A stretch of DNA of 32,484 nucleotides from an uncultured Pseudomonadota bacterium (lineage in GTDB: Bacteria; Myxococcota_A; UBA796; SXON01), in contig CAITDR010000075.1 in assembly GCA_903891165.1 (NCBI GenBank), positions 1 to 32,484 of the forward strand, in the 5' to 3' direction. This document shows, one piece after another, positions 7,892 to 15,482 of the stretch (its first letter is position 1; the number at the start of each line of letters is the position of its first letter). The position numbers and the translations under genes are program-made. Under the pieces are notes generated by a model that had not been told where the DNA came from, searched no databases, and worked only from the letters and a program-made list of their open reading frames with translations.

Positions 7892-8778
7892 TGCGGGTCG
7901 CGCTGGTCACCACAGGGAAGATGGAGTTGCTGGGCCTGCCGAGTGCCTTGAAGCTGCTCTTTCCCGAACACACGTTTCTTTCGGAGGAGTCCAGACCAGG
8001 AGAGCCATTTCCCGGCTTCACTTCCAAACGGGTGGTACTTCCGCAGGAAGATGGCGGCGTTGGCCATGCAGGCAAGCTCGTGGAGGCTGCACTGGGCACA
8101 ATCGTGGAGGGGGCTGACCGGGCGATTATCCTGGAAGATCTGGAGCTGATTAACCAAGGTAACGAGCAGGCCGTTGTGGATCACCTCCGAGCAGAGATTG
8201 GCCGCTTTCTTCAGAAGCCGGCACTGCCCGCCACCGCAGCAGAGCGGCTTCGGGCGCAGGTTTCGTTCCACTTAGCAGTTCCGATGGTGGAGAGCTGGCT
8301 TTTTGGTGATCCGCAAGGGCCGATCCATGCTGGGGTGCCCACGTCACGTCTTCCGCCTCGTTTGGTACCCGGTCGGGATCCGGAGTGTTTTTTGACGGAA
8401 GATCCAGCCTATTGTGTGGATGATGGCGACGGATGTGAAGCTTGGCAGCGGGCTGGCCGACCTCCTCACAACGAGCCGAAGTGGCTGAAAACCCGACGCC
8501 GAGTTGAACATCCCAAAGCCTACCTGAGCTGGCTTGCTCGCCACCCCAGCCAGGGCGACTGCTCTGGCTACCACGAAGCCAAGCAGGGGAAACGTGCATT
8601 GCAGAAGCTTAACTGGAATTCGGTCCTTCAGAACCCGGACTGGTTCAAGTATCTGCGTTCGATGGTCAGGGATCTGGAACTTTCGCTTGGATCAGCCACG
8701 GTTTCCACGGGCGGGCAGCTTGCCAGGCTTACCGATCCAACCCTCAGCCGCCCGGCCCCCCTCCTCCGAAATCTCTGA
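7891..8778 (+). CDS. Toprim/DUF4276-like partner protein, candidate effector
   Basis: A 295-residue soluble protein with a GTG start overlapping the ATPase stop (TAGTG). I cannot name the family with certainty. Its layout resembles Toprim-type DUF4276/AriB-like proteins: a first strand and TTGKMELLGLP (residues 7-17) where these have G-x-x-E; an acidic strand AIILEDLELIN (about 78-88) where Toprim has its D-x-D; VPMVESWLFGDP (about 130-141), like the hEFEaLLF-D block of DUF4276; and a C-terminal helical part with GKRALQKLNW. The first Glu of the Toprim motif appears as Thr and the D-x-D as E-D-L-E, so catalysis is not assured. Paired with an ABC-type ATPase between inverted repeats, it is a plausible effector, possibly a nuclease. 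Inference from context. Confidence 0.55.
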   Translation: MRVALVTTGKMELLGLPSALKLLFPEHTFLSEESRPGEPFPGFTSKRVVLPQEDGGVGHAGKLVEAALGTIVEGADRAIILEDLELINQGNEQAVVDHLRAEIGRFLQKPALPATAAERLRAQVSFHLAVPMVESWLFGDPQGPIHAGVPTSRLPPRLVPGRDPECFLTEDPAYCVDDGDGCEAWQRAGRPPHNEPKWLKTRRRVEHPKAYLSWLARHPSQGDCSGYHEAKQGKRALQKLNWNSVLQNPDWFKYLRSMVRDLELSLGSATVSTGGQLARLTDPTLSRPAPLLRNL

Positions 8779-8796
8779 AATCATAATTATTCCACT

Positions 8797-8889
8797 GGCG
8801 CCTGCGGCGCTTTGGCCGCACGCGCCTTACGTGGTGTGGACAATACTCCCCTTATTTCCATTCTTTCTTCTGAATGAATGTTCATTCAG
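8797..8889 (-). repeat. Right inverted-repeat arm of the cassette
   Basis: Reverse-complement counterpart of 6479-6571. The hairpin lies innermost (8797-8826, two 12-base halves around the loop GCTTTG) and the 20-base palindrome outermost (8870-8889, CTGAATGA, 4 bases, TCATTCAG). The outer 4-base loops differ between arms (GGCT and ATGT) while the half-sites are identical, suggesting selection on symmetry. The hairpin follows the second gene closely and may also end its transcription. Confidence 0.75.
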
Positions 8890-8925
8890 GTGAAGGTGGA
8901 GCACCGGACAGAGTTGTTGTCGGCC

Positions 8926-9684
8926 CTAGACTTCGACTCCCAGCGCCCGCAGACGGGCGGCCAGGGCTTCGGCCCGTGTGCGCTCCTGTGCGGCCTCGGC
9001 CAAGGCTTCTTGTGCCGTTACTTCCGCAAGATCGGCCCGCTGCCGTGCTTCTTCTGCCCGCTGCCGTGCTTCTTCGGCCCCCTTCTGCGCTTCTTTGGCC
9101 TGCTGCCGATGTGTCTCTTCGGACTCGGCCAGCTCCTGGAAGGTGAGAAAGGGGCGTCCGTCGCGGTGGATCAGCCTCAGTTCCTCGCTCATCTCAAAGC
9201 GGATTCCCAAGAGCGGGCTTTGCCATCCGTTCATGTTCCGGATGGCGACCAGCCGCTCTCCCTCCCTCTGCCATCCCTGTACCCAGCCTTCTTTGGGATC
9301 TACCTGGTAGAACTCCTTTACTCCGTATTCGTCGTAGAACATCAGCTTATTGTGCAGCTCCCGCGCCGTGTTGCTGGGCGAAAGGACCTCCCACACCACC
9401 TGCGGCACGACGTTGTCCTCCAGCCATTGTAGGTAGGAGCTTCGGTGGCCTTTGGGGCGTCCCAGCGCGACCAGTACGTCGGGGCCGATCCGGATTTTTG
9501 GCTGTCCTTCCACCGGATACCACAAAATATTTCCGGCGACAAAGTCAGGAAGCTCGCGGTCCAGCCCCCCCTGGATCGTTACAATCCACTGGTACTGTAG
9601 CGTGTTGTCGGACATCGGTTCGCCATCGCTGCAGGGGTAGTCCACCGGCGCGTTTGGGTAAACATGCGGCTTGAGTGCGTGCAT
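8926..9684 (-). CDS. Uma2 family (PD-(D/E)XK-like) putative endonuclease with C-terminal coiled coil
   Basis: A 252-residue protein of the Uma2 (DUF820) family, very widespread in cyanobacteria and other environmental bacteria and predicted to have a restriction-endonuclease fold; its biological role is not settled. Seen: the N-terminal YPCSDGEPMSDNTLQYQW block (about residues 15-34), IGPDVLVALGRPKGHR with the first acidic residue (about 84), VVWEVLSPSNT (about 114) and FYDEYGVKEFYQVDP (about 133). The last 60 residues are an Ala/Glu/Arg/Gln-rich coiled coil with an exact 21-base tandem repeat (9035-9075) that encodes one heptad. The gene lies just outside the right arm of the cassette, on the opposite strand, and 39 bases downstream of the phosphatase gene. 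Confidence 0.8.
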   Translation of the reverse strand: MHALKPHVYPNAPVDYPCSDGEPMSDNTLQYQWIVTIQGGLDRELPDFVAGNILWYPVEGQPKIRIGPDVLVALGRPKGHRSSYLQWLEDNVVPQVVWEVLSPSNTARELHNKLMFYDEYGVKEFYQVDPKEGWVQGWQREGERLVAIRNMNGWQSPLLGIRFEMSEELRLIHRDGRPFLTFQELAESEETHRQQAKEAQKGAEEARQRAEEARQRADLAEVTAQEALAEAAQERTRAEALAARLRALGVEV

Positions 9685-9723
9685 GGTTTGATTGTAACAC
9701 GGCTTCGCCCGGTGCCGCCCAGC

Positions 9724-10647
9724 TCAGATATGGTTGTGAATCCACCACCCCAGGGCCAGCCCGGCCAAGGTCCCAAAAAACAGCCCGGCCAGGATCGGCT
9801 GCAGGATGGGCTCCCGTGCGGGCAACCTTGCGGGGATCACCGGCGGGTTGCGCTTCAGCTTGGTCCGTAGCTGTTGCTCCAACTCCACAGAAAGTACAGG
9901 GGTGGTCTGTGCACCGGCGATTAACAAGATCACCGTGATATTGTCATAGCCTCCGGCCTCCAAGGCGGCCTGCACCATCGCCTCCGTGGCCTCCGCCGTG
10001 CTTCGACCGGAAGAAGTTACGATCAACCCCGCCTCCGGCACCAGATCGTGCAGCCCGTCTGTACACAGGATCAGCAGGTCCCCTTGCTGTAGTTCTACAG
10101 CTTCTTCGGTGATTCCCGGCTCAAAAGACTGCTGCGCGGCTGGGCCTCCGCCCAGAGCCTGCATCAAAATATGACCCTCTGGGTGGCCCTGTGCCTCTTC
10201 CTCGGTCAACATCCCCAGGTCCACCATCACCTGAACACGGGTATGATCCTTGGTTCCTCCAATCCGTATCCCCTCGCGGATGTGGAAAAGCCGGCTGTCC
10301 CCCACCCAGGCATACCACAACTTCAGCCCGTCCACCCACGCGACCACCGCGGTGGTGCCCATGTCCCGGCCCCCGGCGGGGGTCGCGGCGGCGAGCACGG
10401 CGGCATTGGCCTGGTATAATGCGTCGCGAAGATGTAGTGGAGGGTTGACACCTTCGGAAGCTTCCAACTCGGCTTTCAGGGTCTCGCAGGCCACCCGACT
10501 GGCGATCTCCCCGCCCTCATGGCCCCCCATCCCGTCGCACACAATGAGCACCCATACGCCATCGGAGCGCCGGAAGCTGCAATGGTTGTCCTCATTGCCC
10601 TCCCGCTCTCGGCCGATGTCTGTGCGTGCGCCAACCGCGTGTTCCAT
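9724..10647 (-). CDS. PP2C-type protein phosphatase with C-terminal membrane anchor
   Basis: A 307-residue Ser/Thr phosphatase of the PPM/PP2C (Stp1/PrpC) family, which uses two metal ions to remove phosphate from proteins. Metal and phosphate motifs are present in order: an N-terminal GREREGNEDN, CDGMGGHEGGE (about residues 38-48), DMGTTAVVAW, WVGDSRLF (about 116), LCTDGLHDLV (about 193) and GGYDNITVILL (about 233). After residue 260 comes a basic Pro-rich linker and one hydrophobic segment, PILAGLFFGTLAGLALGWW, at the very end, so the enzyme should be tail-anchored with its catalytic domain in the cytoplasm. No Ser/Thr kinase gene is next to it. It is divergent from the glycosyltransferase gene across a 91-base gap that should hold both promoters. 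Confidence 0.9.
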   Translation of the reverse strand: MEHAVGARTDIGREREGNEDNHCSFRRSDGVWVLIVCDGMGGHEGGEIASRVACETLKAELEASEGVNPPLHLRDALYQANAAVLAAATPAGGRDMGTTAVVAWVDGLKLWYAWVGDSRLFHIREGIRIGGTKDHTRVQVMVDLGMLTEEEAQGHPEGHILMQALGGGPAAQQSFEPGITEEAVELQQGDLLILCTDGLHDLVPEAGLIVTSSGRSTAEATEAMVQAALEAGGYDNITVILLIAGAQTTPVLSVELEQQLRTKLKRNPPVIPARLPAREPILQPILAGLFFGTLAGLALGWWIHNHI

Positions 10648-10738
10648 CGTGGCCCATGTTAACCGATCTCCGCCTTCTGGGCAGGCACCTGTGGAGCTTC
10701 CGGGGTTATATTCTCTTTCTGGGCTGTGGGGATCTTCA

Positions 10739-11806
10739 ATGCGTATCCTGATGGTGGCGCGCCGCTATCCGCCCGATGTTCGGAGTGGTACGGAGACGGT
10801 TTTTGAAAATCTGGTTGCTCAAGCTCGGAAACAGCATGATGTACACCTTCTTGTGGGCTGGCGGAATTCCGAAGTGGGCCTTCCGCCCGAGGCCAGCCGC
10901 GTACAGCTTCGGGGGGCGGCGGCCTGGCCTACACTCGCGGCCGCGGCCGTCCGCGAGGCGGCCCTTTTTCGGCCCGATCTGGTGCTCTCGAACTCGATTG
11001 AGGTGTGGGTACCCGGTTTTTTGAACGCCGTGATTGTCCACGACCTGAATTTTGGGGGAGGAGGCGGCGGTGGTCTGGCGTCGGGGATGGGTGCACGGGC
11101 GCGTGAGGCTTTTTATCGCTTGCGAGGCAGGCAAACGGCGATCCTGGCAGTAAGCGAGGCGACCCGTCAGCGACTTTTGGGCATTGGAATACCAGAAAAG
11201 AACCTGCACTTGGTCCGGAATGGGGTGGATCTGGCGCGTTTCCGGCCCACACCTCCGCCAGGAGGGGAGCCGGTACGTCTGGTCTATCCTTCCCGAATTT
11301 TGCCGGGTAAAGCACAACACCTTGCCATTGATGCCGTGGGGCGTTTGCGACCCGAGCAGCGCCGCCGGGTGCACCTGAGTATTGTCGGCGCCCTGGCCGA
11401 CCACATCTATGCGGACCGCCTCCGCCTTCAGTCCTTCAAGCAACCTGTAGATTTTTCCTTTGATGTCCCTGATATGGTTCCATTTTACCAGAAGGCCGAT
11501 ATTGTGCTCTTTCCGACCTTGATGGAGGAGGGTTTTGGCTATACCGCCGTGGAAGCGATGGCCTGCGCCCGTCCGGTGATCTGGTCGGAACAACCTGCCA
11601 TTCGTGAGGCTACCGGGGGCATCGGTCTTGCGGTCCCGCCGGACGACGCGGATGCGTTGCGCCATACGATCTGGAAGCTGGTGGAGGACCCTTCTCTTCG
11701 TCTTCGGATTGGAGAGGAGGGACGCCGTTTTGTCGAGGCCCACTATGCTTGGGAGTCAGTCTGGGCGCGCTACGAGGAGATTTTTGCCCGGCTTCGGGGC
11801 CGCTGA
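10739..11806 (+). CDS. Glycosyltransferase family 4 protein
   Basis: A 355-residue GT-B glycosyltransferase that should move a sugar from a nucleotide donor to a lipid or glycan acceptor at the cytoplasmic face of the membrane. Seen: the N-terminal MRILMVARRYPPDVRSGTE, AVSEATRQRLL (about residue 143), NLHLVRNGVDLARF (about 158), the mid-linker RLVYPSRILPGKAQH, and the donor-site block EEGFGYTAVEAMACARPVIW (about 263-282) with the E-x7-E pattern. ATG 10739 begins exactly at the GT4 start, with GGGGA upstream; the frame is open further back but that part is antisense to the phosphatase gene. A run of seven Gly near residue 108 is unusual. It heads a three-gene run with DUF362 and methyltransferase genes. 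Confidence 0.88.
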   Translation: MRILMVARRYPPDVRSGTETVFENLVAQARKQHDVHLLVGWRNSEVGLPPEASRVQLRGAAAWPTLAAAAVREAALFRPDLVLSNSIEVWVPGFLNAVIVHDLNFGGGGGGGLASGMGARAREAFYRLRGRQTAILAVSEATRQRLLGIGIPEKNLHLVRNGVDLARFRPTPPPGGEPVRLVYPSRILPGKAQHLAIDAVGRLRPEQRRRVHLSIVGALADHIYADRLRLQSFKQPVDFSFDVPDMVPFYQKADIVLFPTLMEEGFGYTAVEAMACARPVIWSEQPAIREATGGIGLAVPPDDADALRHTIWKLVEDPSLRLRIGEEGRRFVEAHYAWESVWARYEEIFARLRGR

Positions 11807-11815
11807 GGTTAGGCT

Positions 11816-13051
11816 GTGCGGGTGTTGAGCTACTCCTCCAGTCGCGGTCGGGTGGATGTCCGGGCCGCCAAAACAACGGTGGAAATCCATCAAACGGTGG
11901 AGTCGCTGCTGGCGATCTGGGAGCATCGCCTGCCGTCTTCGCGCGATGCCCGCGTGGTGATCAAGCCCAACCTGAACAACGATCTGGTGGCTTTGACCGG
12001 CAATTCGGCGGATCTACGGGTGCTGGATGCCCTGCTTGTGGGCTTAAGGCGCCGGGGCTACCGCAACCTGACGGTGGCAGATGGCTCAAATGTAGGGGTA
12101 GAACGCCGGAATATCGACAGCTTCAAGCGTCTTCGTGTGCGTGCGCTCTGCGCCCGCTATGGGGTGGCGGTGGTGGATCTGAACCGGGATGAGGGTCGGG
12201 AAGTCAACCTGGAGGGAGGCGCAAAACCCCTGGTTGCCCGGACCATTTTGGACTGCGACTACCTGATCTCGGTGCCCAAGATCAAGACCCATGCGGAAGC
12301 GGGGCTTTCTTGTGCGATGAAAAACTGGGTGGGTATCACCGTAGGGCAGGATAAACGCCAGATGCACTACGATCTGGGTCGCAATATCTTTGTGTTGAAC
12401 CGGGTGGTGCGCCCTGATCTGATCCTGGTGGATGGGGTGATCGGGATGGAGGGCAATGGTCCGGGGGATGGGGACCCGGTGGGCATCGGAGTTTTGTTGA
12501 TGTCGGACGACGCCATCTTAAATGATCGGGTGGTCTGCCGCTTGATGGACATGCCCTTGGCGGCGGTGCCCTACCTTCTCCATGCCCGGGAGGCGGGGCT
12601 TTTGGGAGGGGAGGAGGAGGAAGCGGAGCTGGAAGGTCAGGTTCCGGTGTTGCGGAAGCTGCGGCTGGCGCCACCGCGCAGCCGACTCGCGGTGCTCTCT
12701 GAGGCCCGGCAGCTCCTGTGGTTGAAGCATGCGGTGCGTCCGATTGTGGCGCAGCCGAAGGTGACAGAAGCTGCCTATAAGCTGAAGATTATTCAGGATG
12801 TGTACAGTCTGGAAGACGACAGTCTACGTCTGGTGGGTCGCGACGCGACGGCATGCGGCGACTGCCATCGCTGTGCGGAGGCCTGCCCGACCCTGGTTCC
12901 GCTGCCGGAGATCGGGGTGGAGTTTAAGGACTGTGTGCAGTGTCTTTATTGTTGGTGGGTCTGCCCGCGGGATGCCCTCAAGCTGGAGGGGGAGGTCGGA
13001 CACTTGAGTCGGCAGGTGGAGAGGTACAAGGGGTCGATCGAGGCACTATAG
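11816..13051 (+). CDS. DUF362 domain protein with C-terminal 2[4Fe-4S] ferredoxin domain
   Basis: A 411-residue fusion. The first 300 residues are DUF362: VVIKPNLNNDL (about 47-57), YRNLTVADGSN, then DYLISVPKIKTHAEAGLSCA with MKNWVGITVG (about 144-175) and LILVDGVIGMEGNGPGDGDP (about 202-221). The C-terminus has two complete iron-sulfur motifs, CGDCHRCAEACP and CVQCLYCWWVCP, so it should bind two [4Fe-4S] clusters and pass electrons. The substrate of DUF362 proteins is not established. GTG 11816 has GAGG upstream and begins 9 bases after the glycosyltransferase stop, so the two share a transcript. Family assignment is firm; function is open. Confidence 0.85.
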   Translation: MRVLSYSSSRGRVDVRAAKTTVEIHQTVESLLAIWEHRLPSSRDARVVIKPNLNNDLVALTGNSADLRVLDALLVGLRRRGYRNLTVADGSNVGVERRNIDSFKRLRVRALCARYGVAVVDLNRDEGREVNLEGGAKPLVARTILDCDYLISVPKIKTHAEAGLSCAMKNWVGITVGQDKRQMHYDLGRNIFVLNRVVRPDLILVDGVIGMEGNGPGDGDPVGIGVLLMSDDAILNDRVVCRLMDMPLAAVPYLLHAREAGLLGGEEEEAELEGQVPVLRKLRLAPPRSRLAVLSEARQLLWLKHAVRPIVAQPKVTEAAYKLKIIQDVYSLEDDSLRLVGRDATACGDCHRCAEACPTLVPLPEIGVEFKDCVQCLYCWWVCPRDALKLEGEVGHLSRQVERYKGSIEAL

Positions 13052-13059
13052 GCATTCCG

Positions 13060-13938
13060 ATGGATGGAAAGGTGGATTTTGAGCTACAGTATCGCCATGC
13101 CAACGGTGCTCTCTACCAGGGCGATAGTGTGGCTTGGCTGGCCTCTCTGGCCCCGGAGTCCGTGGACCTTATTTTTGCCGATCCTCCCTACAACATCAAA
13201 AAGGCAGACTGGGATACCTTTGAGAGCCAGGAGCACTACATCGCCTGGTCACTGCGCTGGATTGCTCCAGCCGCGCGTGCTTTGAAGCCCACCGGATCGC
13301 TGTATATCTGTGGTTTTTCGGAGATCCTTGCCGATCTCAAACATCCCGCCAGTCGCTACTTTCATTCATGCAGGTGGCTGGTGTGGCACTATAAAAACAA
13401 GGCAAACCTGGGGAGTGACTGGGGGCGTTCCCATGAGAGTATTCTTCACTTCCGGCGATCTGCGGCCTTCAAGCTGAACGTGGATGGGATCCGTATTCCC
13501 TACGGCGCCCATACCCTGAAGTACCCCTCCCACCCGCAAGCCTTGACGAGTCAATACGGGAAAGGGCAGGGTCCACGGGACAATTGGACCCCAAATCCCT
13601 TGGGTGCAAAGCCAAAAGATGTGATCGAGCTGCCGACGACCTGCAACGGAATGGGCGAGAAGACGCCGCATCCCACCCAAAAACCGGAGGTGCTGCTGCG
13701 CAAGCTGGTGTTGGCGGCCTCTGAGGAGGGCGGGCTGGTGGTGGATCCCTTTTCGGGCTCGGGAACCACGATCACCGTGGCGGAGCAGCTCGGCCGACGT
13801 TGGGCGGGCTGTGATTTGAGTGCCGAGTACAATAGCTGGGCCGTCAGGCGGGTGGAGGGGGTGCCACGCCGGACGGTGGCGGAGTGGATGGAGCTGGATC
13901 GCCGGACGGCGGGGCGGCGGGAGGGGATTCGGAGGTGA
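13060..13938 (+). CDS. Orphan DNA methyltransferase, beta-class N4/N6 type
   Basis: A 292-residue S-adenosylmethionine-dependent DNA methyltransferase acting on an exocyclic amino group (N6-adenine or N4-cytosine). Catalytic motif IV, FADPPYNIKKADWD (about residues 38-51), lies before the AdoMet-binding motif I, DPFSGSGTT (about 229), which is the beta-class order; HPTQKP (about 207) precedes motif I. The stretch between (WHYKNKANLGSDWGRSHESI, then the variable 140-195 region) should recognise the target. ATG 13060 is 8 bases after the DUF362 stop; another ATG follows at 13064 in a different frame. No restriction endonuclease gene lies beside it, so it looks like a solitary methylase, perhaps regulatory. 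The nearest nuclease-like gene, Uma2, is 3.4 kb away and unlikely to be its partner. Confidence 0.87.
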   Translation: MDGKVDFELQYRHANGALYQGDSVAWLASLAPESVDLIFADPPYNIKKADWDTFESQEHYIAWSLRWIAPAARALKPTGSLYICGFSEILADLKHPASRYFHSCRWLVWHYKNKANLGSDWGRSHESILHFRRSAAFKLNVDGIRIPYGAHTLKYPSHPQALTSQYGKGQGPRDNWTPNPLGAKPKDVIELPTTCNGMGEKTPHPTQKPEVLLRKLVLAASEEGGLVVDPFSGSGTTITVAEQLGRRWAGCDLSAEYNSWAVRRVEGVPRRTVAEWMELDRRTAGRREGIRR

Positions 13939-13943
13939 AGAGT

Positions 13944-13979
13944 GGGGGAGGCATGGGCCCGTCCGCCAACCCCTCCCCC
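13944..13979. terminator. Possible shared hairpin between convergent genes
   Basis: GGGGGAGG (13944-13951) can pair with CCTCCCCC (13972-13979) across a 20-base loop, in the 41 bases between the methyltransferase stop and the carbonic anhydrase stop. No T-run follows on either strand, so a Rho-independent terminator is only a guess. Confidence 0.3.
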
Positions 13980-14612
13980 TCAGCCCCCCACCACCTCAAA
14001 ACTCCGCCGCTCTTCGTCAAAGGCCAGGACCTCCGCTTCGCCGATATCGAACCACCACGCGTGCAGGGCCAAGGTCCCGGCATCCACCCGCTCCCGCACC
14101 GGCGCGTAGCTGCGCAGGTGATCGAGCTGCCGCAGCACGTTGGCCTGGGAGAGCCGGTTCACCGGGGAGATTCCCTCTCGGAAGTGTAGCTCTCTCGCGA
14201 CTTCTTCGAGTGGGCTCCGTCCGCTGCGCAGCCATGCTTGCAGGTGGGGGGCCCCGGCAGGCAATTGCCCCGAATGCAGCGCACTCATCGCGCCGCAGTC
14301 CGAGTGTCCGCAGATCACGATGTCCTTTACATTCAGGACCAGCACGGCAAATTCAATGGCGGCACCTTCACCGGTATCCACGCCGGGAATCCCCGAGGGG
14401 TCACAGAGGGGTATCAGATTCCCCACGTTGCGGACCACAAAAAGGTCGCCGGGATCAGTGGAAGCCACGATGTTGGGCACCACCCGACTGTCCGCGCAGC
14501 TCACAAAGAGGCAGTCCGGCGCTTGTCGCAGGGCCAAATGCGCAAACTTCTCTTTGTAGCCCGGACGTACCTTTTCCCGGAACTCCCGGATCCCCCGCAC
14601 CAACTTCTGCAT
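13980..14612 (-). CDS. Beta-carbonic anhydrase
   Basis: A 210-residue enzyme interconverting CO2 and bicarbonate. Zinc ligands are all present: Cys39 in SCADSR, with the Asp41/Arg43 dyad, and His103 and Cys106 in GHSDCGAMS. GDLFVVRNVGNLIP and GEGAAIEFAVLVLNVKDIVI are classic beta-class segments, and the length is normal. There is no signal peptide, so it acts in the cytoplasm. It lies 9 bases after the DUF3050 gene and is last in the minus-strand run. A CO2 pump such as DabA works best when cytoplasmic anhydrase is controlled, so its presence about 9.6 kb from the Dab genes may be functional, but it is not in their operon. Confidence 0.92.
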   Translation of the reverse strand: MQKLVRGIREFREKVRPGYKEKFAHLALRQAPDCLFVSCADSRVVPNIVASTDPGDLFVVRNVGNLIPLCDPSGIPGVDTGEGAAIEFAVLVLNVKDIVICGHSDCGAMSALHSGQLPAGAPHLQAWLRSGRSPLEEVARELHFREGISPVNRLSQANVLRQLDHLRSYAPVRERVDAGTLALHAWWFDIGEAEVLAFDEERRSFEVVGG

Positions 14613-14621
14613 CCACCCTCC

Positions 14622-15482
14622 TCAGGCTGCCCGCCGCCGTCCTTCGACCTCGGCGATGACACCCCCCCATAGCGCGATCCGCGCCTCCAGGGCACGCCGG
14701 GCGGCACTTGCGGCCTCCTCCCACTTCCGCTGATCGTTGCCACACAGCACCATCAGCAGCCGCTCTCCCATGGGCGTATGATCGCCTCCATCCAGGTGGA
14801 TATGCCGATCCAGGTACAGCCGCAGCGCCCGGTGCTGATCCACGGCCCGAAACCGCCGCCGCACCACCCCCACCACCCGGCTCCACCGATCCCCCCGCTC
14901 GTTCACCTCTCCCAAAATACGCCGGAACATCGCCGGGATCACCGACTCGCGGCCCAGTAGAAAGGCTGACGCGACACAGTGGGGCGCCTCCTGTGCCAAC
15001 GCCAGTGTGGTCCGCGTAAAAGCTTTGGTCGTCTCTGGTACATCGGCCTGCCCGACCAGATCTTCAAAACGACGACCGGCACGAATGCCATCGACGATGT
15101 GCAAGATCGGCGCGGTGTCCGCCCCAATCTCCTTCATCGCATCCAGGTACAGCTCGAAGTGCGAGATGTAGAGGCCAGACTCCGGCTCGTCCGTCTCCTC
15201 TTCCAACACAATATCATTTATGAGGCGGGCACAGATACGATCCAGGGGCGGCACCCAGGGCAGCTCCACACAGGTGGTGGACCGCTGCAGCGACTTCAGC
15301 AGCGTCATGAAGTCCCATACCGCAAAAACATGAGATTTCATGAAGATACGCAGCGCATGTGTGTCGTCAATGCGATTGTACACGGGATGCGCGAGTAACG
15401 ACGACCGTAGACCCTGCGTGGCCAGCCCCAGGTTGTTGAGGTGCAGTCGGATCCCGGGAGCGATACCTTCGTCGTACTTCAT
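14622..15482 (-). CDS. DUF3050 protein, heme-oxygenase-like fold, possible diiron enzyme
   Basis: A 286-residue, largely helical protein. It matches the DUF3050 family through LLAHPVYNRIDD (about residue 29), RIFMKSHVFAVWDFMTLLKS (about 45-64) and VELPWVPPLD (about 72). Family knowledge: DUF3050 is predicted to take the heme-oxygenase-like fold of the HDO diiron oxidases. Candidate metal ligands seen are the acidic EEETDE with the later SHFELYLDAM (about 94-113) and the C-terminal YLDRHIHLDGGDHTPMG (about 225-241), rich in His, Asp and Glu. Its ATG overlaps the stop of the radical SAM gene (ATGA), so the two are translationally coupled and probably act on the same substrate. Which substrate is unknown. 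Confidence 0.75.
   Translation of the reverse strand: MKYDEGIAPGIRLHLNNLGLATQGLRSSLLAHPVYNRIDDTHALRIFMKSHVFAVWDFMTLLKSLQRSTTCVELPWVPPLDRICARLINDIVLEEETDEPESGLYISHFELYLDAMKEIGADTAPILHIVDGIRAGRRFEDLVGQADVPETTKAFTRTTLALAQEAPHCVASAFLLGRESVIPAMFRRILGEVNERGDRWSRVVGVVRRRFRAVDQHRALRLYLDRHIHLDGGDHTPMGERLLMVLCGNDQRKWEEAASAARRALEARIALWGGVIAEVEGRRRAA

Larger units (their letters stand above)
6479..8889. mobile_element. Two-gene cassette bounded by 93-bp inverted repeats
   Basis: A 2411-base unit with gapless 93-base inverted repeats at its two ends (6479-6571 and 8797-8889; I count 74 of 93 matches). Between them lie only two genes, an AAA ATPase and a Toprim/DUF4276-like protein. The second gene stops 18 bases before the right arm; the left arm ends 156 bases before the first start. 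The genes look visibly richer in A/T codons than their neighbours (for example 7690-7870), consistent with transfer. No transposase is inside. I see no clear target-site duplication just outside the arms, so the method of movement is unknown: a transposase-less transposon (MITE-like ends acting on a cargo) is one reading, and two independent inverted copies of a repeat is another. Confidence 0.7.

Noticed and set aside
6479-8889. Integron attC sites as explanation of the cassette arms
   Set aside because: No GTTRRRY/RYYYAAC core pairs in the arms, and the arms are inverted relative to each other rather than in the same direction.
6470-8900. Target-site duplication next to the arms
   Set aside because: The bases just outside the left arm (GGCAACA) and right arm (GTGAAGG) do not match as a direct repeat.
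10250-10738. Upstream extension of the glycosyltransferase frame
   Set aside because: It lies antisense to the PP2C gene and is not like any GT4 N-terminus; the ATG at 10739 fits.
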